Assembly: GCA_902787575.1 (NCBI GenBank) | Contig: CADAGX010000003.1 | Location: 62,001-126,000, forward strand | Direction: 5' to 3' | DNA length: 64,000 nt | Origin: an uncultured Bacteroidales bacterium | Lineage (GTDB): Bacteria > Bacteroidota > Bacteroidia > Bacteroidales > Bacteroidaceae | In this document: piece by piece, positions 26,771 through 33,388 of the stretch | Layout of the letters: every line of letters starts with the position of its first letter | Numbering within the stretch: the stretch's first letter is position 1 | Position numbers and translations under genes: made by a program | The notes under the pieces: generated by a model | The model's input: the letters and a program-made list of their open reading frames with translations, nothing else | Told to the model about the DNA's origin: nothing | The model's database searches: none

Positions 26771-27850
26771 ATGCTCGAAGCCACACGGCGAGAAGCCAAC
26801 GAACTGTATGTGCTGTTCTCACTTCTGGGACACGGCACGCTGCCTGCGGGCAATGCTGAGGGAGAAAACGCCGCGGAGTTTCCCGTGGCAATGGTTGTCA
26901 GACAGGAGCACAACGGCCCGCGCCGCTACATTCTGGAGGGCGACGAGGTGCGCATCGAAGGTACCGACGGCACACGACGATTCCCACGCGAGGACTTCCG
27001 TGCCGCTGCCGAGTGGCTGCTACAGACTGCCAACAGCAGTTCGGAGCCCGAATTCGACATCTCCGAGCTGGAGGGTTTCCTCGACGCGCTCTGCATTTAC
27101 GACATGGAAGCGCAGACCAACGACCGCACCGACCTGCACCTCGCCCTCTGGAGCACCGACGCACCGCTCATGGGACTGCGCATTCAGAGCCGGCAGGGCG
27201 GCTTCCCGCTCATCGACGGCGGCCGTGCGGCCAACCTGAAGTTCGAGCAGACGGGCATCCGCTTCAGCGCACCGGCCATACACAAGATAAACTGGTCTGA
27301 CGACCCCGAGAACGTGGCCGAGGTGGCACGCCGCATCCTCTACATGCAAGGGCTCGGTGCGCAGTTCCGATATGCAGACGTGGCAGACAAGGTCTTCAAG
27401 AGCAATCTGCTGCTCGTGGACACCAACCTGCCGCGCGTGCTGGCCACCATGCTCATGGCACTCCACCTCGACGGCACGGCACGCGTGGACGAACTGACAA
27501 CCTTGGTGGAGGAGAAGAACCCACTGAAGCTGAAGGACGAATTGGTGACGAAGCACGGCTTCTACCGTCACAAACTGCGCCAACTGCTCTTGGCCGCAGC
27601 CTACGGCATGCGCCCCACCGTAACATGGAACGGACGCGCTGGTGCCGTGGACGGCTGGATTCTGACCGACCGGCAAGGCGGCCTGCAACTCTACGGCCGC
27701 ACCAACGAACAGGCATTCGCCGACTGGCTTTTCACGCACACCCGACTCGAGAAAGGCTCGCCCGAGGGAGACAAGTACGGTCTGCTCGAGCGCGAGAACG
27801 GAGCCTACTACCTGAAACTGAACCTTAAAATAACACTCACACGGAAATGA
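26771..27850 (+). CDS. HpaII-family restriction endonuclease-like protein (orphan)
   Basis: 359 residues, the same size as R.HpaII, a type II enzyme cutting CCGG. The start NELYVLFSLLGHGTLPAG, the acidic middle EFDISELEGFL, the TDLHLALW...GLRIQSRQGG block and the late GVRP-like C-terminal region resemble the RE_HpaII family as I recall it. In that block relatives have a PD-(D/E)xK-like D...GFSIKS; here Asp121 is kept but the Lys position reads Gln139. No C5 cytosine methyltransferase lies in the window, so it may be inactive or have another role. Its stop overlaps the start of the next esterase gene (ATGA). Confidence 0.6.
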   Translation: MLEATRREANELYVLFSLLGHGTLPAGNAEGENAAEFPVAMVVRQEHNGPRRYILEGDEVRIEGTDGTRRFPREDFRAAAEWLLQTANSSSEPEFDISELEGFLDALCIYDMEAQTNDRTDLHLALWSTDAPLMGLRIQSRQGGFPLIDGGRAANLKFEQTGIRFSAPAIHKINWSDDPENVAEVARRILYMQGLGAQFRYADVADKVFKSNLLLVDTNLPRVLATMLMALHLDGTARVDELTTLVEEKNPLKLKDELVTKHGFYRHKLRQLLLAAAYGMRPTVTWNGRAGAVDGWILTDRQGGLQLYGRTNEQAFADWLFTHTRLEKGSPEGDKYGLLERENGAYYLKLNLKITLTRK

Positions 27851-28707
27851 AGCACTTCCTCCTCCTTCTCATCGTCTTCGCCGCACAGGCCATGGCTCAA
27901 GAACCGACAGCCGTCTATAAACTCTGGGACGCACAGCCGCCGACCGACAACGGCATCACGCAGCCCGAGGAAGACAAAGGCGGATGCGCACGCTTCGTCA
28001 CCGTCCCCACCCTGACTGTCTACGTCGCGCCCAATCCCAACGGCCAAGCCGTACTCGCCTGCCCGGGTGGCGGTTACACCGGCGTGTGGCACGGCACCGA
28101 GGGCACGCCGCTGGCCCACTGGTACCTCCATCAGGGCATCACCTACGCCGTGCTCAAATACCGGCTGCCCAACGGCCATCCCGAGGTGCCGCTTCACGAT
28201 GTATGGCGTGCCATGGACATCATGCACGAACACGCAGCCGAATGGGGCTTCACGAAACTCGGCATCCAGGGTGCTTCGGCCGGCGGACATCTGGCCGCCA
28301 CAGCTGCCGTACACTTCGACACGCCGCAGCATCGTCCCGACTTCCAGATACTTTTCTACCCCGTCATCACGCTCGACGTGGCCGCCACCCACAAAGGCTC
28401 ACTGCAGGCGCTACTTGGCCCCAATCCCACGCAACAGATGGTGGACCACTACTGCCTCGAGAAGAATGTCACGGCCCAGACACCACCCGCCTTCGTGATG
28501 CACAGCTCGGACGACAACGTGGTGCCGCTGCGCAACAGTCTGCAGTACTGCCAGGCCCTCTCCGACAAAGGCGTCTTCCAGAGCCTGCACGTCTATCCCA
28601 CAGGCGGACACGGCTGGTCGTTCCACGAGTGGTTTCCGTACAAGTACCAGTGGACGGCCGAACTCTCGCGCTGGCTCGAGCAGTTGCGACTGAGAGACCG
28701 CCAGTAG
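27847..28707 (+). CDS. Secreted alpha/beta-hydrolase esterase (acetyl/xylan esterase-like)
   Basis: 286 residues: signal peptide MKHFLLLLIVFAAQAMAQ, then an alpha/beta hydrolase with CPGGGYTG, nucleophile elbow GASAGGHLAA, HSSDDNVVP with the acid residue, and GGHGWSF with the catalytic His. Close in the hydrolase core to residues 30-280 of the esterase at 9709, but without the extra C-terminal domains or sorting tail, so it is probably periplasmic. Translational coupling to the HpaII-like gene is likely accidental as far as function goes. Confidence 0.88.
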   Translation: MKHFLLLLIVFAAQAMAQEPTAVYKLWDAQPPTDNGITQPEEDKGGCARFVTVPTLTVYVAPNPNGQAVLACPGGGYTGVWHGTEGTPLAHWYLHQGITYAVLKYRLPNGHPEVPLHDVWRAMDIMHEHAAEWGFTKLGIQGASAGGHLAATAAVHFDTPQHRPDFQILFYPVITLDVAATHKGSLQALLGPNPTQQMVDHYCLEKNVTAQTPPAFVMHSSDDNVVPLRNSLQYCQALSDKGVFQSLHVYPTGGHGWSFHEWFPYKYQWTAELSRWLEQLRLRDRQ

Positions 28708-28756
28708 ATACGTCCCACTCGTCTTCCGCGTCGGGACGCCGCCACTCCCCCATAAA

Positions 28757-28980
28757 TTTTTTCTCGCAAAAAACCTACACGCCTACACTCCAGCCACCTA
28801 TCGCGCTGTGAGACAACACGTTTCGCGGGTGTAGGTTTCGGTGTAGGCACGCAGTATTGGTGTAGGTTTTCCTACACCACATGGCCTAACCTACACGCGA
28901 ACCTACACCACCGCACCGCGCAGTGCGTCAGCCAGTTACAACCAAAAGGTGTAGGTTTGTAGGTTTTTTCGAGAAAAAAA
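28757..28980. mobile_element. MITE-like element with TGTAGG iterons and terminal inverted repeats
   Basis: A 224-base noncoding block. The left end TTTTTTCTCGCAAAAAACCT (from 28757, continuing ACAC) is mirrored by TGTAGGTTTTTTCGAGAAAA at 28958 onward, with one base missing. Inside are nine exact copies of GTGTAGG/CCTACAC in both orientations (28774, 28782, 28829, 28841, 28860, 28871, 28890, 28902, 28949) plus one near copy. No open frame. The layout suggests a small non-autonomous element or an iteron-type protein-binding site. Confidence 0.55.
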
Positions 28981-29295
28981 CTTTGGGGTAGCATTACGCA
29001 GCAGCCTTACGCGAGCAAGTAAGAAAAAACGCGCCACACGCTATTTTGAATTTTTAGCACGCACTTTTCACGCTCCCACACGTCAGAAATCACGTTTTTC
29101 GTGTCCCATCGTCGCTCTCTTTGCAAAAAAATGGCAAACGAACCGGACTTTTTAACAAAATTTAACGGGGGGGGGTGCGGCGAGGTGCTCTATTATTACT
29201 AACTTTGCGCCGTATATTGTAAAGAACGCGCGTGAGCGCACGCCCGTTTAAACCAGTTACGAACAACACATTTATTAACTTAAACAACATAAGCT
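28981..29295. other. Intergenic leader region of second GLUG-like locus
   Basis: AT-rich stretch without a supported gene, carrying the upstream element, a nine-G tract and the -7 box described separately. Transcription probably starts near 29213 and leaves a leader of roughly 80 bases before the small peptide gene. Confidence 0.5.
29152..29207 (+). promoter_or_regulatory. Upstream element, poly-G tract and -7 box of second GLUG-like locus
   Basis: TTAACAAAATTTAACG at 29152-29167 overlaps the first base of a nine-G run (29167-29175); TAACTTTG follows at 29200-29207. The poly-G run sits just upstream of where a -33 element would be expected. Same element order as at 17606-17660, which has no G run. 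Confidence 0.55.
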
Positions 29296-29466
29296 ATGAA
29301 ACAGGTTTATCTCAAGCCGCGGCTCGAAGCCGTGCGCGTCTGCAGCACATGCTTGCTGGCAGAAAGCAACATCCCCATCAATCAGAGTTTAACTCCCGAA
29401 CAGCAGAACGACATCAACACCTCGCGTCGCACAAAAGGACGCAACCTCTGGGACGAACAATGGTGA
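29296..29466 (+). CDS. Small conserved-pattern peptide (56 aa)
   Basis: ATG at 29296, stop TGA at 29464. Reads MKQVYLKPRLEAVRV, then CSTCLLAES with two Cys, a polar Q/N-rich middle (IPINQSLTPEQQND) and ends RNLWDEQW. Layout matches the peptide at 20450 (K-P, V-x-V, LA-x-S, W-D near the end). It lies between the promoter region and the second GLUG-like gene (56 bases downstream), so the two are likely cotranscribed. No known domain; an exported or processed peptide is one possibility. Confidence 0.65.
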   Translation: MKQVYLKPRLEAVRVCSTCLLAESNIPINQSLTPEQQNDINTSRRTKGRNLWDEQW

Positions 29467-29522
29467 TGCGCAAAAGCAAGAACGACAAAACGAATCATTT
29501 ACAAACCTTAAAGAAGAAAACA

Positions 29523-32228
29523 ATGAAACGTAAATACACTTCTCTCCTTCTGGCATGTCTTATGCTCTCAGCACAGGCATGGGCAGAACTGACACAAATT
29601 GGAAACATATACCAGATTGGCACGGCACAGGACTTGGCCGACTTTGCAGCACTGGTAAACGGTGGCACAACAGGAGCCAACGCTGTCTTGACAGCTGACA
29701 TTGACATGAAAGATGTTACCATCACTGGCATCGGAACGTCATCCAAACGCTACGTTGGAACGTTCGACGGACAAGGTCACACCATCAGCAACCTAATCAT
29801 TACGCGGGATGCCAACGACACAGGTCTCTTCAACACGGGTGCCGACGTTGTTCTACGCGACTTTTTCGTCGACAAGACCTGCTCTATCACAGGAAAATCA
29901 CAGACGGGTATCGTCGGTAATCACACCGGCAAGAACGCCCAGTTTATCAAGATTGGCTCTGCAGCCACGATTAGTAGCACTGGTGAAAATACAGGAGGTC
30001 TGATTGGCGGATGCTGGTGCGGCAACCCAGGAACTGTGACCATCAACTCGTGCTGGACCGTCGGCGCCATTAAACCTTCTGGCACTAACCAAGACAAAAG
30101 CGCTCAATTTATCGGATGGGCGAATCAAGGAACAGTAAATTTTGAAAACTGCTGGAGCATTGCCACACTCGACCACTGGACTTCAGGATTTACATGGGCG
30201 CGCCGTGGAGCTACGCTCAACTTCGACAACTGCTATAGCTATTGTACAAGAGGTTTACAGGCCAATGTCACAGGTGTTACTGCAAACGACGTGGCCAGCG
30301 GCCGCCTCTGCTTCCTGCTCAACAAAGGAAACACCACATCGCCCGAATGGCATCAGACAATCGATGTAGATGCCGTTCCCACGCTCAACAACACACATGG
30401 TATCGTTTTCGCCAAGTATAATCTCGATTGCGACGGCGCCACTCCCACTGAAGGCACGATTGGCTATGCTAACGAGGCGACCGCTGGCATGACTGGTGCT
30501 ACCTCCTGTGCACACAACTACAGCGCAGGCGTCTGCACGCAGTGCGGTCAGACAGAAGCTAACGCCAACGAATATACTATCAGCACTGCTGATCAGTTCC
30601 GCCACTTCGCCTATGGCGTAGAAGCCGGAAAATATAACAGCAACGCCAAACTAACCGCCGACATCGACTTAGCTGAACTCACACTACCATTGCCCATGAT
30701 CGGCTCGGGTGGCAACTACTATTCGGGAACATTCGACGGACAGGGCTATGCCATCCACAACTTCTCGTTGACGAGCTCCGAGAACTATGCAGGTCTCTTC
30801 AGTTACGTCTATGGCTGCACGGTAAAGAACTTCAGCATCGACGGTACGATGAATCTTAGTGGAGGGTATGCCGGTGGCATTATTGGCCAGACAAGCAGCG
30901 CCTGCACCTTCAGCGGCATCCATTCCACTGTAGACATCACAGCATCCGGCTCTGCCAGCGACCGCCTTGGCGGCATTGTAGGCTATGCCAACGGAACCAC
31001 TACAACCATCACAAATTGCACATACGGCGGCACCATTACACTACCGACATCCTTTACGCAGAGCGCAGGAGGTATAATCGGTGGCGGATACAACAACCTG
31101 AACATAGACAACTGCGTCTTCTACGGCAAGCTCGTAGCCAACGGCACTGACACGAAGGCCACCAACTTCGGCGGCATGATTGGTTACCTGAACTCGACGA
31201 AAATGGACCACATGAAGAACTGTATCTCCGCCGGAACGATAGAACTAGCTTCAGGTCGTACACTGACCAACTGCAATGCCCTTATTGCCTCTCGTACGAA
31301 GGATCAGACAGCAGCAATCGGACTGACCGATTGTTACTGGACAGACCTCGGCCTGCCTTCTGTGGTAACTAAAGCCTTGCCCGATGGCACGACTGGTACA
31401 TCCACAAAGATTACCGCTGAAAAGGCTGCTCGCGGCGAACTGGCTTGGATGCTGAACGGCGAGAGAAGCGACGGCACATGGACGCAGACATTGGGTACAC
31501 AGCCAGCTCCCCTACCCATCAGCACCGGTGACAAGGTTTATCAGTTTGCAACGAGCGGAGAGAATCAATATTTCGTAAATAACGAGGCTGTCCCCGTAGT
31601 ACCTTTGATGACGCTGACCGACGCTGCCAACTATGCAGCGGATGCTCCCTTCACGGCCACGAGCCTGACATACAACCGCACGCTGGCAGCAGGTGGCTAC
31701 CACAGCCTGTGCCTGCCGTTTGCTGTGACGAAAGCGATGCTGGGCAGCGGCAGCAAACTGTTTACGCTGAGCGCAGTGGGTACTAACGCTGTGACGCTGA
31801 ATGAAGTGGACGAAGTTGCAGCAGGCACACCTTGCTTCGCATCCGTGACGAGCGACTTCAACTTCAACACCTTGGATTTGAAGAACGTGCCAATGAAGAG
31901 TGGCGTGACGAATGGTACGAGCCTAAAAGGTACGTTCACCGAGATAACAGGTGCTGGTGCCGAGGGTGTTTACAAGCTTTCGGGAGACGGCACGTACTTT
32001 GGTCTGACAGATGACAGTGGTGCCGCTGTGATTAAGCCGTTCCGCAGCTACATCGCAGCAGGTGGCGGCAGCGTGAAGACGCTGAACATCCTGCTCTCCG
32101 ACGGCACAACTGCAGTCCATAGTCCACAGTCCATAGTCCATAGTGAGATTTACGACCTCGCAGGTCGTCGCGTGACAAAGGCCACGAAGGGCATTTACAT
32201 TGTGAATGGCAAGAAGGTGATGAAATAA
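29523..32228 (+). CDS. Large secreted GLUG/beta-helix-like surface protein 2 with T9SS-type tail
   Basis: 901 residues from the ATG at 29523, chosen because it begins the signal peptide MKRKYTSLLLACLMLSAQAW; a longer frame would overrun the small peptide gene. Residues to about 660 closely follow the paralog at 17773: the same IGTAQDLADFAALVNGG, GTFDGQGHTISN, YSAGVCTQCGQ and FSIDGTMNLSG motifs. From PLPIS onward it switches to a different module (LAAGGYHSLCLPFAVTKAML...), then a heptamer-repeat-encoded linker VHSPQSIVHS and the sorting tail YDLAGRRVTKATKGIYIVNG. Probably displayed on the surface through T9SS; ligand unknown. Confidence 0.85.
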   Translation: MKRKYTSLLLACLMLSAQAWAELTQIGNIYQIGTAQDLADFAALVNGGTTGANAVLTADIDMKDVTITGIGTSSKRYVGTFDGQGHTISNLIITRDANDTGLFNTGADVVLRDFFVDKTCSITGKSQTGIVGNHTGKNAQFIKIGSAATISSTGENTGGLIGGCWCGNPGTVTINSCWTVGAIKPSGTNQDKSAQFIGWANQGTVNFENCWSIATLDHWTSGFTWARRGATLNFDNCYSYCTRGLQANVTGVTANDVASGRLCFLLNKGNTTSPEWHQTIDVDAVPTLNNTHGIVFAKYNLDCDGATPTEGTIGYANEATAGMTGATSCAHNYSAGVCTQCGQTEANANEYTISTADQFRHFAYGVEAGKYNSNAKLTADIDLAELTLPLPMIGSGGNYYSGTFDGQGYAIHNFSLTSSENYAGLFSYVYGCTVKNFSIDGTMNLSGGYAGGIIGQTSSACTFSGIHSTVDITASGSASDRLGGIVGYANGTTTTITNCTYGGTITLPTSFTQSAGGIIGGGYNNLNIDNCVFYGKLVANGTDTKATNFGGMIGYLNSTKMDHMKNCISAGTIELASGRTLTNCNALIASRTKDQTAAIGLTDCYWTDLGLPSVVTKALPDGTTGTSTKITAEKAARGELAWMLNGERSDGTWTQTLGTQPAPLPISTGDKVYQFATSGENQYFVNNEAVPVVPLMTLTDAANYAADAPFTATSLTYNRTLAAGGYHSLCLPFAVTKAMLGSGSKLFTLSAVGTNAVTLNEVDEVAAGTPCFASVTSDFNFNTLDLKNVPMKSGVTNGTSLKGTFTEITGAGAEGVYKLSGDGTYFGLTDDSGAAVIKPFRSYIAAGGGSVKTLNILLSDGTTAVHSPQSIVHSEIYDLAGRRVTKATKGIYIVNGKKVMK
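32118..32145 (+). repeat. Heptamer repeat CATAGTC inside coding sequence
   Basis: Four heptamers (CATAGTC, CACAGTC, CATAGTC, CATAGTG) encode the linker VHSPQSIVHS just before the sorting tail. It is the reverse complement of the ACTATGN heptamers in the ansA-uvrA gap. Confidence 0.75.
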
Positions 32229-32243
32229 AGAGCCTCACCCCAA

Positions 32244-32273
32244 GCCCCTCTCCGCGGAGAGGGGCTTTTTTTT
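32244..32273 (+). terminator. Terminator after second GLUG-like gene
   Basis: Stem GCCCCTCTCC GCGGAGAGGGGC followed by eight T. It is built from the same palindromic repeat seen at 20302-20335. Confidence 0.85.
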
Positions 32274-32280
32274 GTCGTGC

Positions 32281-32550
32281 GGCCAGTCGAAACGCAACAA
32301 GGGGGACGGAACACGTGTCTGTCGCACCTTCGGAACTCTCTCTGCGTTTCGACTCCATTGCAGGGGCTTTACCCCTGCAAGAGGTTGCCCCGCATGGCAG
32401 CACTGAAAGGGCGGCAGAATGATTGCGCTCTGTCGCACCTTCGGCGCTCTGTCGGATGTACGGACCAGTAGCAGGGACTCTCGTCCCTGCTTAATTGCAT
32501 CCAACAGATAGTCCCGAAGGGGCGACAGAAAGATTGGAACCTTTGCAGAA
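32281..32550. repeat. Repeat-dense noncoding block with CTGTCGCACCTTCGG units and hairpins
   Basis: CTGTCGCACCTTCGG occurs at 32319-32333 and 32430-32444, and as an inverted near copy at 32514-32528. Two strong hairpins lie between them: TTGCAGGGG / CCCCTGCAA (32358-32380) and GCAGGGAC / GTCCCTGC (32471-32490). No gene is supported. Confidence 0.65.
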
Positions 32551-32790
32551 GCGGAATTTGACAAGCAAAGACCGCGCGGCACGTCGGGCGCCCGGTCGTT
32601 GCAGGATTATAAATAAAATTGCGTTAAGAATTTTGTGGCATCATGTTTGAGCTAAGGGGCGGAATTTGACAAGCAAATTCGGCATGCGTTCACGCCACAC
32701 GTCGCATTCGTTCACGCCACACGTCGCGTGCGCTCACGCGACGCGTCGCTGTGAGCAAAACTACACGTCGCATTTCGAGACGCGACGGCA
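32551..32790. repeat. Dispersed repeats GCGGAATTTGACAAGCAAA and CACGTCGC family
   Basis: The 19-base GCGGAATTTGACAAGCAAA occurs exactly at 32551 (run to 32569) after one more G and again at 32659-32677. From about 32688 come TTCACGCCACACGTCGC direct repeats and ACGCGTCGC variants, related to those after proS at 50650-50730. Noncoding. Confidence 0.6.
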
Positions 32791-32824
32791 GGGACGAAAA
32801 TCGGTGTCGAGAAGGATAGAAAAA

Positions 32825-32861
32825 GAGGGACGCATTCGCAACGGAATGCGTCCCTCGGACG
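32825..32861 (-). terminator. Terminator of outer-membrane barrel gene
   Basis: Thirteen-base arms GAGGGACGCATTC / GAATGCGTCCCTC with a six-base loop; on the minus strand the stem is followed by TTTTTCT. It starts about 20 bases after the stop codon at 32878. Confidence 0.85.
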
Positions 32862-32877
32862 TAGTGGGTGTCGCTTC

Positions 32878-33357
32878 TCAGAAGTAGAAGCCGAAGCCGA
32901 CTTTCAGACCTACGGTGCTGCCGTCGGAGAATTTGTTGAGGCAGAGGTCGTAGTAAACGGCGGGCTCGATGCTGACGAAGTGGTTGAGATAGAAGCAATA
33001 GCCCACCTCGGGTGTCAGCTGCACGTAGTTGAACTTCGGCTCGCGGTGCTCGAACTGCAGACCCATGTTCAGGTAGAGTCCGTTCTGCACGATGTAATAG
33101 CGAGCACCGGCACCAATCTTCACGTTGTCGATGCCCTTGTACTGATGCTGGTAGCCCAGACGTCCGTACACCATCCAGCTATCCTCGAAGAAGTAACCGC
33201 CCGTGGCTTGCAGACCGAAGGTCACCTTCTGGTCTTTGCTGTACGAGAGGTCGAGTCCGGTGAGCGACGTGTTGAGGTACGAGGTGTAGCGTTCGAACTG
33301 TGCAGAAGCACTCAGAGAAACGACTGCGAAGAGCAGTGCCAAGAAACTTTTCTTCAT
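32878..33357 (-). CDS. Small outer-membrane beta-barrel protein
   Basis: 159 residues from the ATG at 33357, which begins the signal peptide MKKSFLALLFAVVSLSASAQ. The mature part is made of alternating polar and aromatic beta-strands (FGLQATGGYFFEDSW, YYIVQNGLYLNMGLQF, VGYCFYLNHFVSIEP) and ends in GFGFYF with the terminal aromatic typical of barrel proteins recognised by BamA. About eight strands would fit. No specific family is recognised. Directly downstream of two transporter genes, 31 bases from the first; terminated by a strong hairpin. Confidence 0.8.
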   Translation of the reverse strand: MKKSFLALLFAVVSLSASAQFERYTSYLNTSLTGLDLSYSKDQKVTFGLQATGGYFFEDSWMVYGRLGYQHQYKGIDNVKIGAGARYYIVQNGLYLNMGLQFEHREPKFNYVQLTPEVGYCFYLNHFVSIEPAVYYDLCLNKFSDGSTVGLKVGFGFYF

Positions 33358-33388
33358 AATTGTATTACTTTTAGGGTTAATAATTATT

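Noticed and set aside
28757-28980. CRISPR array
   Set aside because: Repeats are only 7 bases, occur in both orientations and have irregular spacing.
29232-29522. Upstream extension of the second GLUG-like frame
   Set aside because: It overlaps the small peptide gene in another frame, and the signal peptide begins at 29523.
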